Of a DNA stretch of 64,000 nucleotides, positions 32,629-40,962 are shown one piece after another. The stretch comes from Gryllotalpicola daejeonensis (GTDB taxonomy: Bacteria > Actinomycetota > Actinomycetes > Actinomycetales > Microbacteriaceae). The notes below the pieces were generated by a model, which was not told where the DNA came from, did no database searches, and worked only from the letters and a program-made list of their open reading frames with translations. The stretch lies in the NCBI RefSeq assembly GCF_039538145.1, contig NZ_BAABBV010000002.1:558001-622000 (forward strand), given 5' to 3'. The position numbers were made by a program, and so were the translations under genes. Positions within the stretch are counted from its first letter, which is position 1; every line of letters begins with the position of its first letter.

Positions 32629-34494
32629 ATGAAGACGTCTGCGCTCTCCCGGGTCGTGCTCGCGGCCGCACTGACGGCCGTCGGAGTCATGGTTGGCGCG
32701 ACGCCCGCGCTGGCCCACTCCACCCCGGCTCACGCGAGCGGCGGCCAGCACGCGCCTGCCGCCAGCTCACCGATCGCCCAGAAGCTCGCTGCCGCGGCCT
32801 ACATCTCGCCGACCGATGCTGCGTGGCCCCGCCTGATCACGACGGGCCCCTCTCTCGGCTTCGTCGTGGTCAACGTCTCGAACGGGCCCGGCTCCGCCGC
32901 GGTCGATTCTTGGAAGACCGTCATTGACCAGGCCCACGCCGCCGGCGTGAAGGTGCTTGGCTACGTCGACACCGGCTATCTCGGTGGCTCGGTCCCTGTG
33001 CGCACGACCCGCCTCGGCGACACCGATGCCACCTCCTGGATGGTCCAGGCCGAGCAGGACGTCGACCGCTGGTACAGCTTCTACGGCGGCTCGATCGATG
33101 GCATCTTCTTCGACGACGGCATGAACACTTGCGGCCCGACAGCCGGGAGCACCGCATTCTCCGACGACTACCGCTACCTGACCGGCGTGCTTCACGACCA
33201 GCACCTCGGCGCTCTGTCCGTTCTGAACCCGGGCATCACCGTGCCGCAGTGCTACGAGGATTCGGCCGATGTGCTCGCGACCTTCGAAGGGCCGGCGTCG
33301 AGCTATCTGGCGCCGACCGCCGACCTCGCGCCTCTGCCATGGCAGGCGAAAGCGGACCCGGACAAGTTCTGGAACATCGTCTACGACGTCGACCAGTCGC
33401 AGCTGCCGGCCGTCATGGCGGCTTCGAAGGCGAACAACGCCGGTTACATCTACGCCACCGACGACGACCTGCCGAACCCCTACGACACCATCCCGGCCGC
33501 CGACTACTGGGCCCAGGAATCCGCTCTCGCAACACCTCAGCACACCGTGGCGCCGCACGCCGCGGTCGGCGCAGCGGTGCGCAGCCGCACCGCCACATCG
33601 GTCACTCTCGATTGGCAGCCCTCATCGAAAGCGGACGCCGTCGCGTATGACATCTACGAGAACGGCACCAAGATCGCATCGATCGGCACCGACCACGCGA
33701 CCCGGCGAGGTCTGCAGACCACAGTGACCGGCCTCACGCCGTCGCACGCGTACTCCTTTCAAGTCCGCGCCCGCAGCGCCTCGGGTGCCCAGGCGCCTGC
33801 GCGAACGCTGCGCACTTTCACCCGCGCCGCCACCGGTGTCGCACCGGGAACTCCGACCGGCGTCACTGTGACGGGCATCGCCGCGGGGTCCGCGACGCTC
33901 AGCTGGCACGCCGGTCGCGGGGGCAGCGTGGCGGGTTATGAGGTGACGGTGAACGGTGCTCCGACGCTGACGCTGCCGGCATCCGTCACCTCCGTGCACA
34001 TCGGCGGACTGGCGCTCGGCGCTGACGCGACGTTCACTGTCACGGCCGTCGGCGACGACGGGAAGTCCTCGCCGCCGTCGGCGCCGGTGACCGCCGCCAT
34101 CCCGAGTCCGACACCGATCACGAACGCGGCCGTCGACTTCGGCGCCGTGACGACGACGCTCTCCGCCGATTACAACGTCGCCTTCTCGTTCGATCACGTC
34201 TTCATCGATACCGACTCCTCCACGGCGACCGGCTACCAGACGAGCGGAGTCGGGGCTGAGTTCATGATCGAGAACGGCACCCTGTACCGCGATGCTGACG
34301 ACTCGAACAGCTGGAACTGGGCACCTGTCGCGCTCGACGCCGGCCCGCTCATCTCAAGCACCGGCGGCCATTACGTCTGGCAGGTTCCGTCATCGGTGTT
34401 GGGCTCGACGACCAGCATCACCGTCGTGTTCAGCGGTACCGGGTCGTACCCCGACTACACGCTCGCGCCGATCACCGCGCAGCAGCACGGTTAA
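32629..34494 (+). CDS. Secreted spherulin-4 family (GH135-like) glycosidase with two FN3 domains
   Basis: This 621-residue exported protein has a Sec signal (about 1-29). A spherulin-4 TIM barrel covers about 50-300, with the family's order clearly visible: AAAAYISPTDAAWPRLITTG, FVVVNVSNGPGSAAVDSW, VKVLGYVDTGYLGG, and SIDGIFFDDGMNTCG. Two fibronectin type III domains follow (about 310-400 and 405-490), then a C-terminal beta domain. The founding biochemical member, fungal Sph3 of family GH135, cleaves alpha-1,4-linked N-acetylgalactosamine. By homology this protein may cleave a galactosamine-containing polymer. It shares its last 4 nt (TTAA) with the convergent acyltransferase gene of the adjacent transporter operon. 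Confidence 0.83.
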   Translation: MKTSALSRVVLAAALTAVGVMVGATPALAHSTPAHASGGQHAPAASSPIAQKLAAAAYISPTDAAWPRLITTGPSLGFVVVNVSNGPGSAAVDSWKTVIDQAHAAGVKVLGYVDTGYLGGSVPVRTTRLGDTDATSWMVQAEQDVDRWYSFYGGSIDGIFFDDGMNTCGPTAGSTAFSDDYRYLTGVLHDQHLGALSVLNPGITVPQCYEDSADVLATFEGPASSYLAPTADLAPLPWQAKADPDKFWNIVYDVDQSQLPAVMAASKANNAGYIYATDDDLPNPYDTIPAADYWAQESALATPQHTVAPHAAVGAAVRSRTATSVTLDWQPSSKADAVAYDIYENGTKIASIGTDHATRRGLQTTVTGLTPSHAYSFQVRARSASGAQAPARTLRTFTRAATGVAPGTPTGVTVTGIAAGSATLSWHAGRGGSVAGYEVTVNGAPTLTLPASVTSVHIGGLALGADATFTVTAVGDDGKSSPPSAPVTAAIPSPTPITNAAVDFGAVTTTLSADYNVAFSFDHVFIDTDSSTATGYQTSGVGAEFMIENGTLYRDADDSNSWNWAPVALDAGPLISSTGGHYVWQVPSSVLGSTTSITVVFSGTGSYPDYTLAPITAQQHG

Positions 34495-35291
34495 GGCCGT
34501 AGCACCCCCGTCGGCGCGAACCACCGGCGGCCGGAGCGCCAGACCTCGGCGACGACGCGCTGCAGCGCCGTCGCCGGGGTCACCGCGCGGCGATCGAGCT
34601 GTGCGAGCGGCACCCCGAACACGAACTTGGCGACGTCGGCATCCCCCTCGTCGCGGTCCTCCCCCTCCGAATCCACGCCAGCGACCAGTTCGAACCGACG
34701 CTGGAACCGCACGATGTTGCTGTCGCCGCCGAGCGCGACCAGCCGCGGGTCGAGCAGCCACGACGTGCAGGCGAACCCCGCCCTGTCGGCGAAGAAGCGA
34801 CGCGCCTGCTCGAGCGAGTCATCGACCAGCTCAGGCGTGAGCGGGCCGAGCTCAGGAATGTGCACGGCTCTGCCCTGCGGCCCCACCGCGCGCTCGAACT
34901 GCAGCCTGCCGAGCTGCAGCACGTCGCCACGAAGCAGCGTCACGAGCCACTCGCGGATGCCGTTGTCGCCGTACGCACGCACCTTGCGCCCGACATCCGC
35001 CCAGAAATCCGCTCGAACCCGGTCGGGAACGCCGAGCACGACCAGCCTCTGGGACGCCTCGGGCACGAGCTCCGCGAGCGCGCCCAGGAAGCCGGCGAAT
35101 TCGAGGGCGCTCAGCGCGCGCTCGTGCGCCGGTGTCAGTTCGGGCGCGTGCAGCGCCGCGCGCACCACGTCGAGCTCGGCAGTGCGCGGCGGCCGGATGC
35201 CTGCCCCGAGGCCGTCGAGCCCGAGCGCCTCGAGCTCGGGCACCTCAAGCCGACCCGACCCGTGCCCATCACCCGGCAGCGTGTCGCCCAC
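34491..35291 (-). CDS. Acyltransferase-domain protein (NAT_N / GNAT_C type)
   Basis: This protein of about 266 residues has the layout of the actinobacterial two-part GNAT-like acyltransferases. A helical N-terminal part is followed by LQLGRLQFERAV, VHIPELGPLTPELVDDSLEQ, ARRFFADRAGF, then CTSWLLDPRLVALGGDSNIV and RFQRRFELVAG. The substrate is unknown. It is the last gene of the Gfo-SBP-permease-permease operon, 14 nt after the second permease stop, so it may act on the imported sugar or a surface glycan. The GTG at 35291 is a reasoned choice; the ribosome site is weak. It converges on the spherulin-4 gene with a 4-nt overlap. Confidence 0.72.
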   Translation of the reverse strand: MGDTLPGDGHGSGRLEVPELEALGLDGLGAGIRPPRTAELDVVRAALHAPELTPAHERALSALEFAGFLGALAELVPEASQRLVVLGVPDRVRADFWADVGRKVRAYGDNGIREWLVTLLRGDVLQLGRLQFERAVGPQGRAVHIPELGPLTPELVDDSLEQARRFFADRAGFACTSWLLDPRLVALGGDSNIVRFQRRFELVAGVDSEGEDRDEGDADVAKFVFGVPLAQLDRRAVTPATALQRVVAEVWRSGRRWFAPTGVLRP

Positions 35292-35305
35292 AGCAGCCGC
35301 CGGCG

Positions 35306-36211
35306 CTACTTCAGCCCCGAGGTCGCGAGTCCGTCGATGACCCTGCGCTGCATCACGATGAATGCGATCAGCACCGGCGCCATCGCGAGCAGGCTCGCGG
35401 CCATCAGCACCGGGTAGTTGATCGTCACGTCCCCGGCGATCGTCGCGAGTCCCGCGGCCAGCGGCATCTGCGATGAGTCGGTCGACACCACGAGCGGCCA
35501 CAGCAGCTCGTTCCACGAGAACAGCACGGTCGTGATCGCGAGCGCGCTGATCGACGGTCGCGCCAGCGGAAGCATCACGCGCCAGAAGATCTGAATCGGG
35601 TTGGCGCCGTCGATGCGCGCGGCCTCTTCCAGCTCCCGGGGCATGTTGATGAAGGCCGTGCGCATGAGGAACGTGCCGAAGGCGCTGAACAGGCCAGGCG
35701 CGACGAGCCCGAGCACCGTGTTCAGCCACCCGAGGCTCTGCACGATCTGGTACTGCGAGATCAGGTACGCCTGCGACGGCACCAGCAGGATCGACAGCAC
35801 GATTCCGAGCAGGACGCCTTTGAACGGGAACCGCATACGCGCGAACGCGTAGCCCGCCAGCGTGCACAGCACGATCTGGGCGAAGGTGCGGATGACGGTG
35901 ATGACCACCGACGTGCGCAGCTGCGACAGGAAAGGCATCCGCTCGAACACCTGCACATAGTTGCCCCATTGCAGATGCGCGGGCCAGAAGACGGGCGTGA
36001 CCGACTGCACCTCGGCGTTCGTCGAGAGCGACATGATGATCTGCCACAGGAACGGCAGCGCCATGATGAGGCCGCCGATGGCGAGGATCACGTGGATCCA
36101 CACGTGCGAGGGCCGGCGGCTGCGTGAGCGCTGGCGAGATCGGATGCCTGCGGAGGCGACGTCCGTCGAACGGAGTGCCGTGCCCCGAGCGCTCGCTGAG
36201 ACCTCAGTCAT
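35306..36211 (-). CDS. Sugar ABC transporter permease (MalG-like)
   Basis: This 301-residue membrane protein has six segments and the MalG-type EAA loop (ELEEAARIDGANPIQIFWRV then MLPLARPSI). Its ATG overlaps the first permease by 8 nt. It forms the channel with the gene at 36204-37112. No ATPase is encoded nearby. The operon order on the minus strand is oxidoreductase, binding protein, permease, permease, acyltransferase. Confidence 0.88.
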   Translation of the reverse strand: MTEVSASARGTALRSTDVASAGIRSRQRSRSRRPSHVWIHVILAIGGLIMALPFLWQIIMSLSTNAEVQSVTPVFWPAHLQWGNYVQVFERMPFLSQLRTSVVITVIRTFAQIVLCTLAGYAFARMRFPFKGVLLGIVLSILLVPSQAYLISQYQIVQSLGWLNTVLGLVAPGLFSAFGTFLMRTAFINMPRELEEAARIDGANPIQIFWRVMLPLARPSISALAITTVLFSWNELLWPLVVSTDSSQMPLAAGLATIAGDVTINYPVLMAASLLAMAPVLIAFIVMQRRVIDGLATSGLK

Positions 36212-37112
36212 TGTGAACCCACCGTCGCTGGAAGCGGAACTGGAAGAGAGTGATCAGCCCGATGAGCGCGAAGATGAAGATCGCGATCGCCGCGGCGAAG
36301 CCCTTGTCGTTGCTGATGAAGCCCGACTGGTAGAAGTAGAAGACCAGCGACATGGTCTTCGGCATGACCGCGTTGTGCGTGCCGAGCATCGCATAGAGCA
36401 GGTCGAAGAGCTGGAAACTCGAGATGATCGTCACGATGAGCACGAAGAAGATGCTCGGCGTCAGCAGCGGCACGGTGATCGACCGGAACTGCCTGCTGCG
36501 CGAGGCGCCGTCGAGCTCTGCTGCCTCATAGAGCTCCGGCGGGATGTTCTTGAGGCCCGAGCCGAGCAGGATCATCGAGAACCCGAGTGACGACCAGAGG
36601 CCGACGATCGAGACCGCGATGAGCGCGAACCACTGCGTCGTCAGCCAGTACGGGCCGTCGATGCCGAACAGCCCGAGGAACCAGTTCAGGACACCGAAGT
36701 CGCCGTTGAAGATCATGCGCCACACGAGCGAGATCGCCGTCGGCATCGCGACATACGGCAGGAAGAACAGGACGCGATAGAACTGCGCGAAGCGCAGGCC
36801 CGGCGTGTTGAGCAAGCTCGCGAACCACACCGAGATCGGCACGCCGAGCAGGACGATCGCGGTGTAGATCACCGTGTTGAGCAGAGAGCGGTACAGCTGC
36901 GGGTCGGTGAACAGCTGCGCGTAGTTCGCACCGCCCACCCAGGTCGACCCGCCGAACACGCCCCACGTGGTGAACGAGAAGTAGGCGGTCTGGATGATCG
37001 GCCAGAGGTAGAAGCCCGCCACGCCGATGAGCAGCGGAAGGACGAACAGCCAGGGCCACGCCCCGTCATATCGTCGCCGCTTGCGCGAGGCATCCGCTCG
37101 CAATGTGGTCAT
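36204..37112 (-). CDS. Sugar ABC transporter permease (MalF-like)
   Basis: This 302-residue membrane protein starts with a basic tail and WLFVLPLLIGVAGFYLWPII. Its EAA loop is YEAAELDGASRSRQFRSITV. The ATG at 37112 has GGAAGGA upstream. A 9-bp GC hairpin lies in the 90-nt gap between this gene and the upstream binding-protein gene, which would favour higher amounts of binding protein than permease. Confidence 0.88.
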   Translation of the reverse strand: MTTLRADASRKRRRYDGAWPWLFVLPLLIGVAGFYLWPIIQTAYFSFTTWGVFGGSTWVGGANYAQLFTDPQLYRSLLNTVIYTAIVLLGVPISVWFASLLNTPGLRFAQFYRVLFFLPYVAMPTAISLVWRMIFNGDFGVLNWFLGLFGIDGPYWLTTQWFALIAVSIVGLWSSLGFSMILLGSGLKNIPPELYEAAELDGASRSRQFRSITVPLLTPSIFFVLIVTIISSFQLFDLLYAMLGTHNAVMPKTMSLVFYFYQSGFISNDKGFAAAIAIFIFALIGLITLFQFRFQRRWVHND

Positions 37113-37135
37113 CGTGTTCCTTCCCGCTCGCCGTC

Positions 37136-37169
37136 GCCGGCCGGCTGCGCCCGTGCACAACCGGCCGGC
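37136..37169 (-). promoter_or_regulatory. Intercistronic hairpin between binding protein and permease genes
   Basis: GCCGGCCGG (37136-37144) and CCGGCCGGC (37161-37169) pair perfectly around a 16-nt loop. It may stabilise the upstream binding-protein mRNA or partly terminate transcription, as known for other binding-protein transport operons. Confidence 0.6.
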
Positions 37170-37202
37170 GTGGTGCCGATCATCGCTGATTCAGCGACGA
37201 GC

Positions 37203-38531
37203 TCACTTCTCTTTGGCGAGTGCTGCGTTCATCTGGTCGGCGAGGTCCTTGCCGACGTCGCTGACGGACTTGGTGCCGTCGAAGGCGTCGGGAAGGAGGT
37301 TCGTCTCGAGCGTGTTCCACGCCGCGGTGTTCTTCGACACCGGCAGCGGCTTCGCGACCTTGACCTCGTCGAGGAACAGCTGCAGGTTCACGCCGGGCAT
37401 CGAGTCCGCGAAGGCGGTCTGCGTTCCGTTGTAGGCGGGGATGACCGCGCCCATGTCGCCCTGCTGCTGCTGCGCTTCCTTGCTGGCGAGGTAGACCTGC
37501 AGAGCCTGGGCCGCGCCCTTGTTCTTCGAGTTCGCGGCGACCACGTTGGCGACGCCGTGGATGACGTTGGCGTCGACCTTGCCCTTCGGCAGGCGGTACA
37601 CGGCGACGTCCTTCGCAATCGGCGCCGCGGCGATCTCGCTGCGGGCCCAGTCACCGCCCTGGTACATCGCGGACTTGCCGGAGACGAACCACTGGTCGCC
37701 CGCGGTCTCGGTGAGCTGCTTCATGTTCGGCGACGCGCCCGACTTGATCAGGTCGGCCCAGAACTGCAGGCCGGCTTCGGTCGCGGGGTCGTCGTAACCC
37801 GACTTCGTGCCGTCGGGCGACACGACGTAGCCGCCTGCCTGGAAGATCGTCGGGTAATAGGTGGTCTGCCCGTCCATGCCGGCCGAGACGCCGTAGATGC
37901 CCTTCGACTTGAGCTTCTGCGAGATCTCCGTCGCGGTCTTCTGGAAGTCATCCCACGTCCAGTCGTCGCTCGGAAGGGCGACGCCCGCCTCTTGGAACAG
38001 CGCCTTGTTGACCCAGACGCCGATCGTGTCGAAATCCTTCGGCACGCCGTACTCGACCTTGTTGTAGGTGTACAGCTCATCCAGCGACGACGAGTAGTTC
38101 TTGGGGTCGATCGCGCCCGCCTTCACCTCGCCGGTGATCGGGGCGAGCTTCCCGTTGGCCGCGTAGAGCTGGAAGTTGGGCCCGTTCATCCAGAACAGAT
38201 CAGGGAGCGAGTTGCTGGATGCCTCGGTCTGCAGCTTCGTCCAGTAGTCCGCGAACGGCGTGACGCTCACGGTCACCTTGATGTTGGGGTACTGCTCGTT
38301 GAAGCCCTTGAGGTTCGCGTCGATCGCCTTGACCTGGGTCTGATCCCAGACGGCATAGGTCAGGTTCGCCTTGGTGTCTTTGGCGACCGCCTTGTAGGTG
38401 GTGTCGTTCGCTGCGCCCGTGGACGAGGCGCCCTGGCTGCAGCCCGCGAGCAGGGCGGCGGCGCTCAGCGCGCTGACGATGCCGACGAGCGCACGGCGGC
38501 CGCGCATCACGCGCGTGTGTGTGGCAGGCAT
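37203..38531 (-). CDS. Sugar ABC transporter substrate-binding lipoprotein (CUT1)
   Basis: This 442-residue family 1 binding protein has a lipoprotein signal (IVSALSAAALLAGCSQG; Cys about residue 31). The body holds NSLPDLFWMNGPNFQLYAAN, VPKDFDTIGVWVNKALFQEA and a tryptophan/aromatic-rich sugar cleft. It is second in the operon after the Gfo/Idh/MocA gene and is followed by two permeases. Neighbouring catabolic genes suggest an aminosugar or galactosamine oligomer as ligand, but the sequence does not fix it. Confidence 0.87.
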   Translation of the reverse strand: MPATHTRVMRGRRALVGIVSALSAAALLAGCSQGASSTGAANDTTYKAVAKDTKANLTYAVWDQTQVKAIDANLKGFNEQYPNIKVTVSVTPFADYWTKLQTEASSNSLPDLFWMNGPNFQLYAANGKLAPITGEVKAGAIDPKNYSSSLDELYTYNKVEYGVPKDFDTIGVWVNKALFQEAGVALPSDDWTWDDFQKTATEISQKLKSKGIYGVSAGMDGQTTYYPTIFQAGGYVVSPDGTKSGYDDPATEAGLQFWADLIKSGASPNMKQLTETAGDQWFVSGKSAMYQGGDWARSEIAAAPIAKDVAVYRLPKGKVDANVIHGVANVVAANSKNKGAAQALQVYLASKEAQQQQGDMGAVIPAYNGTQTAFADSMPGVNLQLFLDEVKVAKPLPVSKNTAAWNTLETNLLPDAFDGTKSVSDVGKDLADQMNAALAKEK

Positions 38532-38560
38532 GCTCGATCTCTTTTCTTGGGGGTAGGCCG

Positions 38561-39799
38561 TCACTGGGCGACGGCGGTGGGTGATGCAGGTGATGCAGTG
38601 GGTGATGCAGGTGATGCAAGGGGAAGAAAGGCGAAGTAGTCGCTGATGGCGCGCGGCAGCTCGGGAACGTCGATCGGGCGCGAGCCCTCGCGCAGCGAGG
38701 TGGTGGCCAGGGCGCCGGCAGCGACCGCCTCGCGCGCCGCGATCGGCGACAGCTCCGGTGCCTCGCCGACGAGGCTGCGCAGGAACTCGGTCACGGTCAG
38801 CTGGTCGGCATCCTCATGCCCCTCTGCATTGCCGGCGATCGCGTACTCTGCGTCGCCCGCGAGGTCCCATGAGCGGCGCTTGTTCCAGACGCGCACGACG
38901 CCGTCGGCCGTGTCACCGAAGTTCTCGAGCCTGCCCTCAGTGCCGATCACCGTGTAGTTGCGCCAGTAGTCCGGCGTGTAGTGGCACTGCTCGTAGCTGG
39001 CCATGACGCCGTTGTCGAGCGTCATCAGCACCATGGAGATGTCCTCGACGTCGATCGTCGGGTTGAGCCCCGTCTGGGCCAGGGGCGGCCAGCTGTCGTA
39101 CGAGAACCAGTCGGTCATCAGCTCGCCCTCGTGCGTCGAGCGGTCGGCAACGTCGCCGTAGAGGCTGAGCTGACCCATGCCGACCACGCGCCGCGTGTAG
39201 CCGCCCGCGAGCATGTGGATGATGTCGAGGTCGTGGCTCGCCTTCTGCAGCAGCAGCGAGTTCACGCGATCGCGCTCGGCATGCCAGTCCTTGAAGTAGT
39301 AGTCGCCGCCGTTTCCGACGAAGTGCCGGCACCAGACCGCCTTCACCTCGCCGATGTCGCCGCGGCGGACGAGCGAGCCCATGAGGCGCGCGACGGCGGA
39401 GTGGCGGAAGTTGTGACCGACGTAGAGCGGGGTGCGCGACTGCGCTGCGGCCGCCATGACGGCGTCCGCCTCGTCGAGCGTGATCGCCATCGGCTTCTCG
39501 AGGTAGACGGCGATGCCGGCGCGGAGCAGGTCGACGGCGATCTCGGCGTGCGTCCAGTCCGGCGAGGTCACGATGGCCGCGTCGATCGCGCCCGCATCGA
39601 TCAGCTCGCGGTGACTGCTGGCGACGAGGAGGTCGGCGCCGAAGAGCTCGCGGGCGCGTCTGCGCCCGACTTCAGACGGGTCGGATGCCGCGACCACCAC
39701 CGCATCGACACCGGATGCCGCGACATGACGGGCGATGACCGCGCGCTGGCCGATGCCGATCACACCGACTCGGATGGTTCGGGCAGTGTTCACCGTCAT
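38561..39799 (-). CDS. Gfo/Idh/MocA-family oxidoreductase
   Basis: This 412-residue NAD(P)-dependent sugar dehydrogenase-like protein has an N-terminal Rossmann fold (IRVGVIGIGQRAVIARHVAA) and the signature VYLEKPMAITLDEAD. The catalytic-domain segment QKASHDLDIIHMLAGGYTRR holds the conserved histidine and aspartate. Known members oxidise or dehydrate sugars, inositols and glycosides. It is the first gene of the importer operon, so it probably alters the imported sugar. The C-terminus carries a tandem ASPASPT peptide repeated twice, encoded by a recent 21-bp DNA duplication. Confidence 0.87.
   Translation of the reverse strand: MTVNTARTIRVGVIGIGQRAVIARHVAASGVDAVVVAASDPSEVGRRRARELFGADLLVASSHRELIDAGAIDAAIVTSPDWTHAEIAVDLLRAGIAVYLEKPMAITLDEADAVMAAAAQSRTPLYVGHNFRHSAVARLMGSLVRRGDIGEVKAVWCRHFVGNGGDYYFKDWHAERDRVNSLLLQKASHDLDIIHMLAGGYTRRVVGMGQLSLYGDVADRSTHEGELMTDWFSYDSWPPLAQTGLNPTIDVEDISMVLMTLDNGVMASYEQCHYTPDYWRNYTVIGTEGRLENFGDTADGVVRVWNKRRSWDLAGDAEYAIAGNAEGHEDADQLTVTEFLRSLVGEAPELSPIAAREAVAAGALATTSLREGSRPIDVPELPRAISDYFAFLPLASPASPTASPASPTAVAQ
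38577..38618. repeat. 21-bp tandem duplication inside the oxidoreductase C-terminus
   Basis: Two adjacent copies of a 21-nt unit (38577-38597 and 38598-38618), themselves built from GGTGATGCA steps, encode the tail repeat ASPASPT twice. It is in frame and probably tolerated in a disordered tail. Confidence 0.85.
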
Positions 39800-39881
39800 C
39801 AGTCCGTCCTCGCTCCTTCGCGCACTTGTGATCTATATGATGCCGAATCGCTCATAACTGCACAATATGGGGACGCAAGAA

Positions 39882-39895
39882 TGATCACACGATCA
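39882..39895. promoter_or_regulatory. TGATC-N4-GATCA inverted repeat upstream of the oxidoreductase/transporter operon
   Basis: TGATC (39882-39886) and GATCA (39891-39895) are perfect inverted half-sites about 85 nt upstream of the operon start, in an AT-rich stretch. The mirror arrangement GATCA-N4-TGATC is found in front of the SIS operon, so both may bind the DeoR regulator between them. Confidence 0.5.
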
Positions 39896-39923
39896 ATCGA
39901 GAAGCTTTTACAAACCTGAAACG

Positions 39924-39975
39924 TCGCGGCGTCGGCGTCGGCGTCGGCTTAGGCGCCACCGGCGTCGGCGTCGTG
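39924..39975. repeat. GGCGTC hexamer runs
   Basis: Two short runs of GCGTCG-type hexamers lie between the transporter promoter and the end of the DeoR gene. They look like simple-sequence slippage; no function is apparent. Confidence 0.6.
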
Positions 39976-40015
39976 CGACGGGCCGGCTGTCCTGGCCCGC
40001 CCGAGTCGCCAGGCG

Positions 40016-40813
40016 CTAGTCGGCGACGACGAGCTCGACGCCGGCGCTCTGCAGCTCGGCCGCGAACCCCGGGGCCACCTGCTGGTCGGTCACGAGCAGA
40101 TCGATGCGGTCGAGTGGGCAGATGCGCGCGAAGGTCGACCGCGCGAGCTTGGTGGCGTCGGCGACCACGATGACCTTGCGAGCGACGGCGGTGAAGTATC
40201 GGCTCACAGCGGCCTCACCTTCGTGCAGGGTCGTCGCGCCGTACTGCGCACTCAGCCCGTCGACCCCCAGCACGGCCACGTCCAGCGCGAACTCGGCGAG
40301 GGCGTCCTCCACGAGCGAGCCGATCAGCTCGTAGGACTGGCGCCGCGCGACCCCGCCGGTCACCACGATCTTCACGTTGGACCGCACCGACAGCTCATAG
40401 GCGATGTTGAGCGCGTTGGTGACGATCGTGATGCCGTTCTCGCCGTCCGACCGGATGAACCGATCGCTCTTTCCGAGTTCGCGCGCCACTTCCGTCGTGG
40501 TCGTGCCGCCGTTCACTCCGACCGTCTGGCCGGGTTGGATGAGACGGGCGGTCGCACGCGCGATGGCGGTCTTGGCCTCCGCCTGGCGCGCGATCTTGTA
40601 CTGCAGTGGCAGCTCGTAGCCGGCGCCGAGCGCGGCGGCGCCCCCGTGCGTGCGCGTGACCAGCCGCTGGTCGGCGAGCGTCGTGAGGTCGCGACGCGCC
40701 GTCGCCGGGGAGATGTCGAGGGCCTCGCCGATGTCCGCGATCGTCACGTTCCCGCGCTCGCTCACGAACTCGAGCAGCGCGTTGAGTCGCTGCTGGGGTG
40801 TCATGCGTGCCAC
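40016..40813 (-). CDS. DeoR-family transcriptional regulator of the aminosugar locus
   Basis: This 265-residue DeoR protein has the winged helix at about 5-58 (RGNVTIADIGEALDISPATA, RRDLTTLADQRLVTRTHGGA). A sugar-phosphate-binding DeoRC domain holds VGVNGGTTTTEVARELGK and VLGVDGLSAQYGATTLHEGE. The GTG start at 40813 has AGGAG at 7 nt. It lies between the importer operon and the divergent SIS/ROK/PfkB/aldolase operon, the usual place for the local repressor. Its inducer is probably a phosphorylated aminosugar or tagatose phosphate. Confidence 0.88.
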   Translation of the reverse strand: MARMTPQQRLNALLEFVSERGNVTIADIGEALDISPATARRDLTTLADQRLVTRTHGGAAALGAGYELPLQYKIARQAEAKTAIARATARLIQPGQTVGVNGGTTTTEVARELGKSDRFIRSDGENGITIVTNALNIAYELSVRSNVKIVVTGGVARRQSYELIGSLVEDALAEFALDVAVLGVDGLSAQYGATTLHEGEAAVSRYFTAVARKVIVVADATKLARSTFARICPLDRIDLLVTDQQVAPGFAAELQSAGVELVVAD

Positions 40814-40840
40814 GACTGTTCTCCTGTCATTCGTTCGCCC

Positions 40841-40911
40841 ATTCTATGGACGTAGGCAAACGTGCAATGATCTAGTTTGATTGACTTCAGCTGTTTCGAT
40901 CACGAATGATC
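40841..40911. promoter_or_regulatory. Divergent promoters with TGATC/GATCA operator-like sites
   Basis: For the DeoR gene, a TAGAAT -10 (40846-40841, minus) with a TTGCAC -35-like box is visible. For the SIS operon, TTGACT (40881-40886) and AATGAT (40905-40910) are 18 nt apart. TGATC (40868-40872) with GATTGA (40879-40884), and GATCA-N4-TGATC (40898-40911), overlap these elements, as expected for repressor sites. Confidence 0.5.
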
Positions 40912-40962
40912 CGCAATACTGGCTTCACCGCTCAGCGGACCTGCTCAGAACGGAAGGGACCC

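Noticed and set aside
39924..39975. Possible CRISPR-like or structured repeat because of GCGTCG runs
   Set aside because: The units are only six bases long with no spacers. Simple slippage is enough.
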